Positions 34,592-45,770 are shown, counted from the stretch's first letter. The stretch: DNA of 64,000 bases from Papio anubis (GCF_008728515.1 NC_044996.1:104991467-105055466); one strand, 5' to 3'. A program made the numbers and translations. The notes: generated by a model from the sequence alone, not told the origin.

Positions 34592-34782
34592 TCTTTTTTA
34601 TTTTTTTATTTTAAAAAAACCTGGCAATCACTTTATCAAAATAGTTTACTTAAGCATCTGCAATGGTGACTTCAACCTCAACTCCTGGCTCAATACTGAT
34701 AGAAGTAATTTGCTCAACAATCTCAGAAAGACTGTGCAAATCAAAGAGTCGCTGTGGATTCTCATCTGGAAGGGACCCCAGG

Positions 34783-35165
34783 TAATATAGTTTGGCTCTG
34801 TGTCCCCACCCAAATCTCATGTTGAATTGTAATCCGCAATGTTGGAAGATGGGCCTGGTGGGAGGTGAGTGGATCATGGGGGCAGATTACCCCCTTGCTG
34901 TCCTCATGATATCGAGTGAGTTCTCATGAGATCTGGCTGTTTAACAGTGTGTGGCACCTCCCCCTTTTTTAATTCCTCCTGCTCCGGCCAAGTAAGATGT
35001 GCCTGCTTCCCCTTCGCCTTCCATCATGATAGAAAAATTTCCTGAGGCCTCCTCAGCCATGCTTCCAGTACAGCCTGAGGAATCTAAGCCAATTAAAACT
35101 CTTTTCTTTATAAATTACTCAGTCTCAGGTATTTCTTTATGGCAGTGCAAGAATGGACTAATACA
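34783..35165 (+). mobile_element. MaLR solo LTR (MST/THE1 type) inside RPS20 pseudogene
   Basis: TAATATAGTTTGGCTC start and GACTAATACA end, with CCAGG / CCATG as a 4-of-5 duplication at 34778-34782 and 35166-35170. It carries GTGGGAGGTGAGTGGATCAT and CAATTAAAACTCTTTTC. Its presence dates the pseudogene to before MaLR activity ceased. Confidence 0.92.
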
Positions 35166-35225
35166 CCATGTCTTAGAACCGTTACCACAAGGAGTTTTTC
35201 TTGTAGTGATTCTCAATGTCTTGGT

Positions 35226-35533
35226 ATTTTATTTATTTATTTTTTTATGATTTTTTTTGAGATAGAGTCTCGCTCTGTTACCCAGGCTGGAGTGCAGTGG
35301 TGCGATCTCTGCTCACTGCAACTTCTGTCTCCTGGGTTCGAGCAATTCTTGTGTCTCAGCCTCCTGAGTAGCTGGGATTACAGGCTTGCGCCACCATGCC
35401 CCGCTAATTTTTGTATTTTTAGTAGAGACGGGGTTTCACCATGTTGACCAGGCTGGTCTCAAACCCCTGACCTCACGTGATCCATGACCTCCCAAAGTGC
35501 TGGGATAACAGGCGTGAGCCACCATGCCTGACC
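35226..35533 (-). repeat. Alu SINE at a deletion in the RPS20 pseudogene
   Basis: Antisense Alu with (TTTA)n tail. Pseudogene sequence on its two sides is not contiguous in the parent mRNA. ATACC occurs at both junctions. Confidence 0.94.
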
Positions 35534-35840
35534 CGGTATCTTTATAAGCCATCACTGCAGCTTGCCTTCCTGACCGACTTGTCCTTCTGCAAGAACAAAC
35601 AGCAGTGAGTCAGGAGCAGGAGCGGGCGAACCACAGCTCTGCACCACCTACGACTGCACCTTTCTCCTTTTCTTCTTAGAAGGACACTTGTCATTGGCTT
35701 TAGGACCTCTTTGGGCAATCCAGGATGATTTCTTCTTGAGATACTTGATTATGTCTGCAAAGACTCTTTTTCCAAATAAGATCACGTTCGCAGCTTCCAG
35801 GTGGACGTATCTTTTGGAGGCCACCATTCAACCCACTACA

Positions 35841-36789
35841 GATGTGAAGCTGAAGTGTTTATCCATGGGCTTCTATCCCTCACTGGCTGGGGTTGCTCCC
35901 ACTCAAGAACTGTCCCCTGCTGCTGCAGGTGAACTCAGAGGCAGGCCGAGGAAACATGGCGTGGAGCACTGCATAAGGATGTGTAGAGTTTGCCTCAGAG
36001 AGATGGGTGACAGGGAACCTGACTGCATCGTAATAGTCCCATCCCCTCCCTCCTTCACTCTACCCTGAGGTACCCTGGCCTTGCCTCAGCCCCTGGAAGA
36101 GATGAATCAGCAGAGAAAAGTATCTTGTCTGCCCAGAAAGCCAGAGAAATCTTGAGGTCTGGGGTGCTTCATTGCCCATCCTCCACAAGCGGGCTGGGGA
36201 GTTTGGCTTCAAAGTAGCCCAGCTGATGAGGCTGTACATTTTTCTGAGCAGGCCAAGCAGAAAGAGGGGCGGGGGCGGGTCTGGGGGTGTGAGAAGAAGT
36301 AATTAGTTTGATGAATCTTCTTTTTAAGTAGTTCTCTACGTGGGAATTTCTGGCGTTATAGGCTCAGTGATGCATTCCCTGGGTTTTATGAATCCTTAAA
36401 CATGGGCCATTTTTCAAGAGAGAGGTGAAAGTAATCATCTGTCGGCACAAGCCCTAGGTGTCCCCAGTCTGGGACAAGGACACCCACTGAGGACTGCAGG
36501 CCACAGAGGGCTCTGGAGAGTCAGGATGGGGCTTCAGTCCTTTTGCTGCTCACCTTGCAGCCGGCAGTGACATGCTGGGACACCATGTCGCATTCAATAT
36601 CCATCCACACCCTCCGTAAGCCTCTTTGACAAGCCCACCCAATGCTTGATCTGGGGCAGGGGATATGAGTCTAGCACAGGCCCCTCCTGCATAAGCCCAC
36701 AGCCTGGTTAGAGGCGTGTCTTACGGCCTGCATTTCCCCTAGGAAGACAGTGTCAGTAGCTCTTCCTCACTAGGCTGAGTGACGCCAGC
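35841..36789. other. no gene recognised; contains a G-quadruplex motif
   Basis: About 950 bases of unique-looking sequence. The G-run motif is listed separately. Nothing else was recognised. Confidence 0.4.
36266..36289 (+). other. G-quadruplex-forming motif
   Basis: Four G-runs of 3-5 with loops of 1, 1 and 3 bases (GGGGCGGGGGCGGG then TCTGGGGG). The short loops predict a stable quadruplex in single-stranded DNA. Confidence 0.7.
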
Positions 36790-37060
36790 CCACGCTGCTC
36801 GTGAAGGTTGCAAAATTGGCTCCAATTCTTCCCCTGTCTTTGGTCGTGCCCTCCCCTGCTGACCTTGGACCTAGTCATTGACTTGCTTTGGCCAGCTGCA
36901 AATGTGAGGTAAGCAGAGGGCTCCGAAGAGCTCACACAGGGATAGATGTTTGTCCACTTGTTGCTTTTGGAGTCTTTGGCCACCACGCAAACAAGCCCAG
37001 GCTGGCCTGCTGGAGGATGAGGGCCCAGTTAACCCTTCGCTCCCACCGGCAGAAGCAGAG
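36790..37060 (+). repeat. MLT1-like LTR fragment
   Basis: TTGACTTGCTTTGGCCAGCT and CCAGGCTGGCCTGCTGGAGGA resemble the 2424-3090 copy in the same order. Confidence 0.4.
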
Positions 37061-37312
37061 CCTCCTGGCCCACCATGGCCTATGGGCCAGGGATGGGAAG
37101 GCAGTTAGCAAAGGAAATGTTATTGAGCCGGCTCCCACTGTGGACTGTGGGCCATGATTCTGCCCGGCACTAGACGGTGGGCACCTTGCACCGAGAGTTA
37201 CCCCATCTGAGGGGTGCAGGAGCCAGGTAGGTAGCCCCCGACTCCCTCAGCCCTTGATTTCAACCCTAGCATTTGACCAGCAAAATTAAACTCACTTTCC
37301 ACTCCCTTTGGG

Positions 37313-37656
37313 CAGTGGTCCCCAACCTTTTGGGCACCAAGGACCAGTATCATGGAAGACAGCTTTTCCACAGATGGGGTTGGGCAGGGGTATGGGAACA
37401 GTTTTGGGGTGAAACTGTTCCACCTTAGATCATCAAGCATTAGATTCTCATGAGGAGCGTGCAACCTAGATCCCTGGCATGCGCGGTTCACAGTAGGGTT
37501 CACCCTCCTATGAGAATCTAATGCCTAGGCTGATCTCAGAGGATCCGCTCAGGCGGTAATCCTCGTTCACCAGCCGCTCACCTACTGCTGTGCGGCGCGA
37601 TTCCTAACGGGCCACAGACCAGCACTGGTCTGTAGCCCTGGGGTTGGGAACCCCTG
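37313..37656 (+). mobile_element. MER1-like non-autonomous hAT element
   Basis: Terminal inverted repeats CAGTGGTCCCCAACC at the left and GGTTGGGAACCCCTG at the right. 8-bp duplication CCTTTGGG / CCTTTGAG at 37305-37312 and 37657-37664 (7 of 8). Inside, GATTCTCATGAGGAGCGTGC and a palindromic partner CCTATGAGAATCTAATGCC are typical. A complete 344-base element with no coding capacity. Confidence 0.92.
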
Positions 37657-37670
37657 CCTTTGAGTATCAT

Positions 37671-37834
37671 TTTTTTTTTTTTTTTGAGTTGGGGTCTCAC
37701 TCTGTCACCCAGGCTGGAGTGCAGTGGTATGCTCATGGCTCACTGCAGCCTTGACCTTCTGGGCTCAAGGATCCTCCCACCTCAGCCTCCTGAGTAGCTG
37801 GGACCACAGGCGTGAGCCACCAGGCTTAGCTATC
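37671..37834 (-). repeat. Alu fragment
   Basis: Antisense Alu, tail side through GACCACAGGCGTGAGCCACC. About half of the element is present. Confidence 0.9.
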
Positions 37835-38196
37835 CTTTACAGGTTTTTCGATGATGAGACTAATGAAAGGAACTTAAAAAGCTTTGATCTTGTTTTTAAT
37901 TTGAGGTCAGCCCTTAGATTGTAAGTTTCTTTGAATGGATAGGGAGGCGTCCCCAGGGGGTAGAGTTTAATACAAGCAACTAGAGCAACCCCCTGCCCTG
38001 GGAGGCATCCAAGCACTGGATCAGTGCACAGGCTGGGCGCCTTCCTCTTTTGCCGGGCTGATGGACATTATCTTGGAGGTGCCCAATTTGGCACATTCTA
38101 GATTCTACCTCTACTCTCTGTCCACTGCAGCCATCCCATAGAAGTAAACCTAGAACAGTTGGATTCAGGAAAAAGCAACCTCTTCTATACTCATTT
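37835..38196. other. no gene recognised
   Basis: About 360 bases. Nothing recognisable. Confidence 0.4.
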
Positions 38197-38209
38197 AAGA
38201 TGGGACACC

Positions 38210-38518
38210 AGGCCGGGCATGGTGGCTTACGCCTGTAATCCTAACACTTGGAGAGGCCGAAGTGGGTGGATCACCTGAGGTCAGGAGTTCGAGACCAGGC
38301 TGGGCAACATGTAGAAACCCAGTCTCTACTAAAAATACAAAATATTAGCTGGCCGTGGTGACGGGTGTCTATAATCCCAGCTACTCGGGAGGCTGAGGCA
38401 GGAGAATTGCTTGAACCCAGGAGGCAGAGGTTGCAGCAAGCCATGATCGTGCCACTTTACTCCAGCATGGGTGAAAGAGCGAAACTCTGTCTTGATAAAT
38501 AAATAAATAAATAAATAA
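38210..38518 (+). repeat. Alu SINE
   Basis: Sense Alu with perfect 13-bp duplication AAGATGGGACACC (38197-38209 and 38519-38531) and an (AAAT)n tail. Confidence 0.96.
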
Positions 38519-38531
38519 AAGATGGGACACC

Positions 38532-39027
38532 GGCATTTGTGGTCCTAAAAGCCACAGTTCCTTTGCTTCCCTCTCTCTTTATGACCAGGCTCTGTCCCTC
38601 TCCCTTTGGCCCTTGGCTGTCAGCAGAATTGCCATCCTTCAGAATGCCCATTTCTTGACTGAAGCCAAATTGGCAACAAGGAGCTGCAGGTCCTTTCTGA
38701 GCAAGGCTGACCGGCCCATTGGATGAGGCGGGCTATGTTCAGAGGCCCTGCACCATTTGCCCGTGTTAAGGCCACAACCATGGTCTAGTAACAGGTTTGG
38801 GGTAGTGCCCCAGGCAGACACATTTACCTCTTATTTTCCTAAGAGAAGTGTAGACCTGGTTGGTAAGAATTGGCCTGGAGCCTGGAGCACCAGCCCTGCC
38901 CAGGAGACGCCTGGCTGTGAGTCTTGTTCTCACCTCTCCCTCGCACAGGGAGAGCACCTGAGCCAGGGAAGAGGGCTGCCCCAACTGCTGGGCCCCTAGG
39001 TTATGTTCCAGGCCCTCACTTGGGAAG
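38532..39027. other. no gene recognised
   Basis: About 500 bases of unique-looking sequence between the Alu and the MaLR LTR. Confidence 0.4.
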
Positions 39028-39032
39028 CATCC

Positions 39033-39398
39033 TGTATTAGTCTGTTTTCACACTGCTAATAAAGACATACCCAAGATGGGGTAATTTATAAAGAAAAAAA
39101 GGTTTAATAAATTCACAGTTCCACATGGCTGGTGAGGCCTCACAATAGTAGCGGAAGGCAAAAGGAACATCTTACATGGCAGCAGGCAAGAGAGAGAATG
39201 AGACAGCCAAATGAAAAGGGCAACCCCTTATAACATCAACAGATCTCGTGACATTTATTCACTACAATGAGAGAAATATGGGGGAAACTGCTCCCATGAT
39301 TCAATTATCTCCCACCAGGTCCCTTCCACAACACATGGGAATTATGGGAGCTACAAATCAAGACAAGATATGGGTGGGGACACAACCAAACCGTATCA
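39033..39398 (-). mobile_element. MaLR solo LTR (THE1/MST type)
   Basis: Antisense LTR from TGTATTAGTCTGTTTTC to AACCGTATCA. Perfect 5-bp duplication CATCC at 39028-39032 and 39399-39403. Confidence 0.95.
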
Positions 39399-39403
39399 CA
39401 TCC

Positions 39404-40899
39404 TAAGCTGTGCTCATGATTGTGGGAGAAATAGCCAAAATCATGGAGGGACTATCTCCTGATTAGTTCTTGGCTTGGGGTGGGTGGGTGACGAGGGCAA
39501 GAGGCACGAGTAGAAGGGAGGGTACAAACCCTCATATGAACAAAGGCCTGATTCCTGTTGAAGAGGTCACATCCCCAGGACTGCCCTTTAAGGCACTATG
39601 CACCTGGTTGGATCCCAGGAGCCAACAGAAGAAAGCATGAAAGCATGCGTGGGAGAGCATGTGTGTTCACGTTTGTGTGAGGATGTTGTGAGTGTGCATA
39701 TGCATGCCAGCATGCTGTGTATGTGTGGATGTGGGTAATTTGTGTGTGTCATGTGCAGATGTATTTATACGCATACATGTGTGAGAGTGTTGTGTGTGAA
39801 CATGGATGTTCACGTGTCTGCATTTGTGTATACTTGTGTGTATGTATGTGTGCCCATCTATGATGTCTACAATGTCAAGGGAAGATCTATTTTGGGCCAT
39901 GGTTAGACACCTCAAGGCCTAGGAGCTAGAGGTGAAATCTGGAGTGTGGCATCCCTGAGAGTCATTTAGTATCTCTAGTTCCCCCTCAGTCACAAGCAGG
40001 GGTTCTTTCCTTCCGATCACCTCACCTTTTTCCTTCCTGTCCTCATCTTTGCTGTCACCATTGGTTGGAGGTTGGGGAAGCTCCAGTGTCAGCATCGCTA
40101 CTGACATTAATATCACCTCTCTCCACCCTTACTCCCTAAGGGTGGTAGGGTGGGCAAATCCTGGGGTCACTTGTACCTGCCTACAGAATGAGGAATGAGC
40201 GAGAATTATCCTTTCCTGAGCATCTATTGCATGCCAGGCTCTGTGGCTCTTGGCCTGAGAGCTTTCTTTGGCCTCTGGAGCCTGCTCCGCCCTCCCTGGG
40301 TTAGGCTAGTGGAGGGGTGACTGTCCCCCAGGAGCAGTCCTCAATCAAGGGCTGAAGGGGGTTGGGAGATAACCAGCTGGCTCCTGCACCCCTTGAATGG
40401 GATAACTCTAGGTGCGAGGTCCTAGGCGTCTCCTAGAGGTGCCTGCAGGATTGAGCTCCCGCTGCCCACAGTGGAACCTTGCTCAATACGTTTCCTTAAT
40501 TGACTGCCTACCCCTATAGGCTCTCCCCGTGTTTCCTGAGGTCCCTCCCAAACACCCCACTTCTACTCACATCCTCCTCTCAGGAGCTATTTTGGACGGA
40601 CCCAAACAAAGAAAGTAACTTATCTGATTGATGAGTTGGGGAAAATAATCCCGGCCCAAGAAACTCAACTTTTTCTAGGTCCCCTTTGGGAGGAAGCCTG
40701 TCCAGAAAAGCACAACATCTCAGCTCCCTGTGGTCTTTACTCTTGCCTGTAGCTGAATGGGTTAGATCAACTCTGGAGTGAATGTTAGCAAGACGATTGT
40801 TGTGACAGATCTCAAGCCACATCTGCCAATATAGCCTTTTCTGCAACAAAGGACATTCATTTTGAGCCCCATCTTTTGGACTTCCATATCTATTTCTTG
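39404..40899. other. no gene recognised; GT-rich tract within
   Basis: Unique-looking. 39655-39855 is TG/TGCA-rich simple sequence (many TGTGTG and ATGCATGCC strings). The remainder holds no recognisable repeat or coding frame. Confidence 0.45.
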
Positions 40900-41045
40900 A
40901 TTGCTCAGAGAAGGAGAGAAAGTAATGTTATGAATTGACTCTCACAAAACCCTGACATTTATCACTATATCCCCAGAACCTAAAAGTACCAGGACAGAAT
41001 AGGGCACTCATGAATATTTGTTGAATGCAAACATGTGACAGCAAG
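40900..41045 (+). repeat. L2 3'-end fragment
   Basis: ATATCCCCAGAACCTAAAAG followed by GGCACTCATGAATATTTGTT and GAATGC is the L2 3'-end pattern. Confidence 0.55.
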
Positions 41046-41714
41046 ATTCAAATCCAGGTCTGTCTTCCTCTCAGGCTGTGCCACTTTCTCTAGATCTGTT
41101 GAAGATGGGAGGGCTGGAGAGAGACTGAGGTGGCCTGGAGAGCAGTGGAGAAGCCCTCGACGCTGTCTGCCTGGCTCTTCTGCCCTTCGGCAAAGAGAAC
41201 ATTCTCTGTGGGCCACAGCCCAGAGGCAAGGTCAAGGTCAGCAAATTCTGCCCTGGGGAAACCAGGACTTGGCCCGAGAGGTGCAAATCCCTGCACATTA
41301 TCCTGTCAGCATCATCTAATCACACTGTGTGTTTTGACTGAGCAGTGCTACCCGCCTCTCGGGATTGATGCGAAGATTAATGCCTGTTTAGCAAATTACA
41401 GCTTCCCGAGCACCTCCCGCTCCTGGGAGAGAAGGAGCCGTGGCAACGGAAAAGAAAAACAAACCTCACCTCTCGTGGCAAGGCTTGGCTACAACAATGA
41501 CAGCTGGGCTCAACTCAACAAAATGTGGAGGCTTAGCAAAGCTAGGTGAGGTCTGGGGCCTGCCAAAAAGAAGGCTGGCGTAAAGCCAAGCCCACTCTCC
41601 TGCCCTGGGACAATCAGGGGCTGAGCGGGGAGGCGGGAAGAGTAAAAGACAGCAAGGGGCAGCTTGTGGCTTGGCCATCTCCTCTCCAGGCCAGGCACAG
41701 GGAAGAGAGGAATA
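41046..41714. other. no gene recognised
   Basis: About 670 bases. The frame 41130-41549 (139 codons) has no recognisable domain. Confidence 0.4.
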
Positions 41715-41976
41715 TTTATTTTATTTTTTATTTTTTGAGATAGAATGTTGCTCTGTCGCCCAGGCTGGAATGCAGTGGCGCAATCTAGGCTCACTGCAAC
41801 CTCCACCTTCCAGGTTCAAGCGAGCGCCACCACGCCCAGCTAATTTTTGTATTTTTAGTAGAGATGGGGTTTCGGCATGTTGGCCAGACTGGTCTCGAAC
41901 TCCTGACCTCAAGTGATCTACCTGCCTCAGCCTCCCAAAGTGCTGGGATTACAGGTGTGAGCCACCACACCCAACA
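41715..41976 (-). repeat. Alu SINE with 40-50 base internal deletion
   Basis: Antisense Alu in which GGTTCAAGCGA joins directly to GCGCCACCACGCCC, removing the segment that normally carries CTCAGCCTCCCGAGTAGC. Confidence 0.93.
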
Positions 41977-42724
41977 GAGAGAGGAGTCTTATCTGTTAGT
42001 TGCACAGAGGAGGGAGCAATCTGGCTGTCTCCAAGGCTGTTTTCACTCTTCTCCAAGGCAGATTGATGGCTCCCATTCCTTTTCCACAGCTTAGACGACA
42101 TCTGGGGCATTATGGTTACTTTTGCCCAGTTTGTGGTCTTGCAGTTGTCCCAAGTGAATGCTCAGCTGATCATGTGTGAATCAAGAACCGAGAGACAGGT
42201 TCGAAGCAAGAGGACTTGCAGCAGGCGCAGGCGTGGCTCTGCACAGATGTCCCCCGTGCTCACTGTTTCCATGTGTGCTTGGGTGACCGCTGAGGGCTTG
42301 CTTGAGGCCTGCAGGCTCTCGGAGGAGTCCCCAGACAGATGACACAGGAGCTAGAAGATAGTCACCTCAGCTCCCTCGCCCCCAGGAGGGATTAAGCCCC
42401 AGTGACCCACAGCGGAGTGACTTTCTTGAGGAGCCCCGTGTGTGGCATCCTTCTTCTCCCCATCTCACCTCCACTTCACTCCGTTTCGTCCTTTGAGCAG
42501 AACTGGTTTATTTGGGACGAATAAATAAACCAGTTCTGCTCAAATTTAGCTCTCAGAGGCTGCTTCTGAGGGAGCCCAAACGAGGTCAGAGTTGAAAGGA
42601 GGGATTTGGGGAAGCAAGGAAAAGGGAAGCGTGGAAAACACTCGGAGGGGCGGAAACCAGCCTCATGGCTACCGCTTCCGCAGAAGAAGAAAGGTGTTCT
42701 GCTGGCATCCGTCAAAATCTCTGG
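41977..42724. other. no gene recognised; contains a perfect hairpin
   Basis: About 750 bases of unique-looking sequence. The inverted repeat is listed separately. Confidence 0.4.
42492..42544. repeat. perfect 22-bp inverted repeat (hairpin)
   Basis: Arms at 42492-42513 and 42523-42544 are exact reverse complements, with a 9-base loop (GGGACGAAT). The core of the arm reads GAGCAGAACTGG. Flanks do not extend the pairing. It is not a terminator in this context, and too short for a canonical microRNA precursor. Confidence 0.95.
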
Positions 42725-42725
42725 C

Positions 42726-42760
<35 letters not shown>
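42725..42760. repeat. (TTTA)n microsatellite
   Basis: Nine TTTA units forming the tail of the adjoining Alu. Confidence 0.95.
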
Positions 42761-43045
42761 GAGACAGGGTCTCACTCTGTCCCCCAGGCTGGAGTGCAAT
42801 GGTGCGATCTCAGTTCACTGCAACTTCCACCTCCCGGGTTCAAGTGATTCTTCTGCCTCAGCCTCCCGAGTAGCTGGGACTACAGGCGTACGCCATCACG
42901 CCTGGGTAATTTTTGTATTTTTAGTACAGATGGGGGTTTCACCATGTTGGCCAGGCTGGTCTTGAACTGCTGACCTCAAGTAATCTGCCTGCCTCAGCCT
43001 CCCTAAGTGTTGGGATTACAGGCGTGAGCCACCATGCCTGGTCGC
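42761..43045 (-). repeat. Alu SINE
   Basis: Full-length antisense Alu ending ACCATGCCTGG. Confidence 0.94.
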
Positions 43046-44499
43046 TGTCTTCTTTTTTAAACTCCCAACTCCCCCCTCTCTCCCTAATGAACCCTCTGTT
43101 TTTCCAGAACAGCAACAATGTGCCAACAGAACTTGCCCATCTGTGAGTGTAAAGATTTCCCGATGACAGGCCTCGGGGTGGGACCCACCCAACTCTTCCC
43201 AGCCCAATCCAGCCCAGCCCACCAAATGTCTCTGGTTGCTTTGTGTGGCTGCCCTCCTGCCCCCACACTCCCCTCTCCCCGGGGTGGGTCTGGGACAGAG
43301 TAGGCACCCCGCAGGCAGCAGAGACAGAGCTTTCCCTATGTATGGTTCAGGCCCCTCTTTTCTCCCTCCACCTCCTCCATCAAGTCAGGGATCTGGAATC
43401 CTCAGATTCCTTATGCAAGAGGGGCCCTCCTCCTATGCGTGGTCCTTGGCCATCTGGAGGATGGATTTTAAGGAACCACCACAGGGGTTGGCTGTAGTCA
43501 GTTTGGAGGACTCGTGTTTGCTGTCCTTTATTTCTTGTCCTAGCCCCACGTGACAGCTCTGTTTCAGAGGTTGCCCAGGGAAGGAATGGAAAGCCCTAAG
43601 CCCAAAACATAGACTGTTGATTCTGTAAAGATGAGGCCTGTACTCCGCAGCGCTCTCTGGATAAGAGGGCACTTTGAGAGAACTGATGTGGGCTAGGGAA
43701 TGAGCAAGGGGAGGCTCTGGAGCCCAGGGGAGCGCTCAGAAGAGTGTGGTCTGGGGCAACTCAGCTTCACTCTTGATGTTCCAGATAAGCATTGTCATAC
43801 TGCCTCCCCACCAAAGTCCAGGAAGTGAGGAAGGATGTGAGAAGGAGCCCAAGAGGATGGTTCCTGGCTGGAGTCCTGTGTGGTGAGGTGAGGTGGAAAG
43901 GGCCACAGAATGGGAGGGAGAGTATGGGGACGAAGGTGGCTCTGTGTGTTCCAGGGCTGTCCTGTATGCCATCTCATGGAACCCTCACATTAACCCTGTG
44001 AACGGGATCTGTTGTTCCTATTTCACAGATGAAGACACTGAGTCTCTTCATCAAAACCAGCAAAGCCAAGAGCAGAAGCCCCCTCTTAAGCCCAGGCCTT
44101 TCTGGTTTCTGAGTCCACACCAAGCTTTTTGCACAAAACCTTGCACCTCCCCTCTAGAACTCAAGAGCTAGATGCCTGGTCCTGCGGCCGTGGGCTGCAA
44201 ATTGCCTTGCATCTCAGAAGCTCAGTACCCTTGTCTGGAAAGGCAGATGAATAGAATTCTCCCAGATCTTCCACTCCCAACCCTGGATATCCAGAGGGTT
44301 CTATGCGGTAGCCGATAAATGGCCTGTTGTGGGCCAGAAGGTGTTAGCCCCAAGTGCGGGCTTGATTACTCCCAGGGACTTGAGTTCCCCCACCCCCAGT
44401 TCCCAGGAGCATCTATATCAGTTGTCTGTGAAGCTGATTCTATCAAGCCAGTTCTGGGTGCCACGGCTGATCCAGTTCCTATTTCTGCATATCAAATTA
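43046..44499. other. no gene recognised, one MIR fragment
   Basis: About 1.45 kb, mostly unique-looking. A MIR fragment is at 43962-44062. Overlapping frames on both strands have no domains. Confidence 0.4.
43962..44062 (-). repeat. MIR fragment
   Basis: CATCTCATGGAACCCTCACA and TATTTCACAGATGAAGACAC then TGAG is the antisense MIR core. Confidence 0.65.
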
Positions 44500-44970
44500 T
44501 TCTAATCCCAGGTGGTTAAAAATAACAATAATTTCATTGTATTTTACAATTTTGTAGGTCAAGAATTTGGGCAGGGTTTGACTACAGAACTCTTCTGCTT
44601 CGAAAGGCATTGAGGGAGGTCTCTCAGTGGTATTTGGCTAGTGAATGGCTTGTTCTGGAGGCTTAACTTACATATCTAGAACCTAGGCAGGGATGGCTGG
44701 CAGGCTAGGCTAATCTAGTGTCATCTACCAGAGTGATCTTTGCAGCATATAATTCTCAGAGTAGCTGGACTTCTCACATGATGATCCGGGGCTCCAGCCA
44801 ACCAGGAGGAAGCTGCACTGGCATTTATGATTCAGCCTTGGAGGTTACATTGAGGCAGTTCGGCCATCCTCTACTAGTCGAAGCAGTCACAAGCCCACCC
44901 AGATTCAAGGGAGAGGATATAGACCCCACCTCCAATTGGAAGGAGTGTCAGAGAATTAAGGCCTTGTTTT
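44500..44970 (-). repeat. old MaLR-like (MLT1) LTR fragment
   Basis: AGGTGGTTAAAAATAACAAT, GAAGCAGTCACAAGCCCACC and CCCAGATTCAAGGGAGAGGA recall MLT1-class antisense LTRs. Strongly diverged; the family is uncertain. Confidence 0.4.
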
Positions 44971-45770
44971 AAAAGCGTCATAATGGCTCAGCTGCCCAAG
45001 TTTGCCCACAGCCCTCCATGCCCCCACTCCTTCCTTTCTCTACTCCTTCCCCCCTGCCTGCAACCACACTCCTACCAGGGAGGCAGCCAAGGGCTCACCT
45101 CCTCTCTCAGAAACCGATCTGAAACACTTATTCATTGAAAGTGTCAGGGTCTCCACGTGTTAGTCCCTTGAGGGGCATTTTCACTTTAAAATTGTGGCTC
45201 AAACGGGCGGGGCATAACCAAAGGAATGCATTGCTAATGGTGGAATTTCAGGCATTTACCACAGACCAGTAGGGGATATATTTTTTGGCTAACGGACTTT
45301 CCTGCTGCAGACAGCTGGCTGTTCAGTCTACCCTGAACCCATAAACACTAAACTGTGGCCACTGGGGCTCTACAAGCTGCTTGGACAGCAGCTTCTGCAC
45401 TGTGGTTCCCCAACCACCACTGAAAATCCATACCCAGACGATGCAGGAGGGGAGGGAATGATGTTTCTGGGCCATGCTGGTGGCCAGCTCAGAGCTGCGC
45501 AGATTTACTGCTCCACAGTGTAAAAGCATGAGATTAAAGAGAGCCGCGTGCACAGAACTCAAGTTTGTTTGAAACTTAAAATATTTATGTAGCATAGGCC
45601 CCCTCGGAGCAGCCTACCTTCTTTTCCTTATTATTGTATTTCTCAGCACTAACAAAACTGTATGTGAGAAACAAGGAACATGTCAAAAATAAATAAAATA
45701 TTATGGGATAACAACCTGATCTAGAATAATGCTAATTTCAAGTAAGGGGGAAAAAACTCCCACAACTGTG
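44971..45770. other. no gene recognised
   Basis: About 800 bases of unique-looking sequence with several AATAAA strings (for example about 45690) but no gene context. Confidence 0.4.

Larger units (their letters stand above)
34610..35661 (-). pseudogene. RPS20: processed pseudogene of ribosomal protein S20 (uS10)
   Basis: An intronless, reverse-transcribed copy of the small-subunit protein RPS20 mRNA; the parent is 119 residues. On the minus strand: 5' UTR at about 35661-35553 (GCTCCTGCTCCTGACTCAC), start codon at 35552-35550 and the first six codons (MAYKDT). Then an Alu (35226-35533) sits where about 50 codons are missing. TKTLRITTRKTPCG resumes at 35225. A MaLR LTR (34783-35165) follows. 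Coding resumes at 34777 (QMRIH), a 1-base deletion near 34750-34756 shifts frame, and SISIEPGVEVEVTIADA ends at stop 34650-34652. The 3' UTR and A-rich tail reach about 34610. Degraded purine/pyrimidine repeats at 34262-34281 and 35661-35678 may be its target-site duplication. Not functional. Confidence 0.93.
34024..35840 (-). repeat. MLT1-like LTR split by the RPS20 pseudogene
   Basis: Left arm 34024-34282 (ACAGTTCTGGAGTCCAGGAG) and right arm 35663-35840 (GGACACTTGTCATTGGCTTT; CATTCAACCCACTACA end) are successive pieces of one antisense MLT1-type LTR. Everything between was inserted later. Confidence 0.55.

Noticed and set aside
34209..34790. 193-codon plus-strand frame
   Set aside because: Antisense Alu translation plus the wrong strand of the RPS20 pseudogene.
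39655..39855. Structured tandem array
   Set aside because: TG/TGCA-rich simple sequence without a constant unit.
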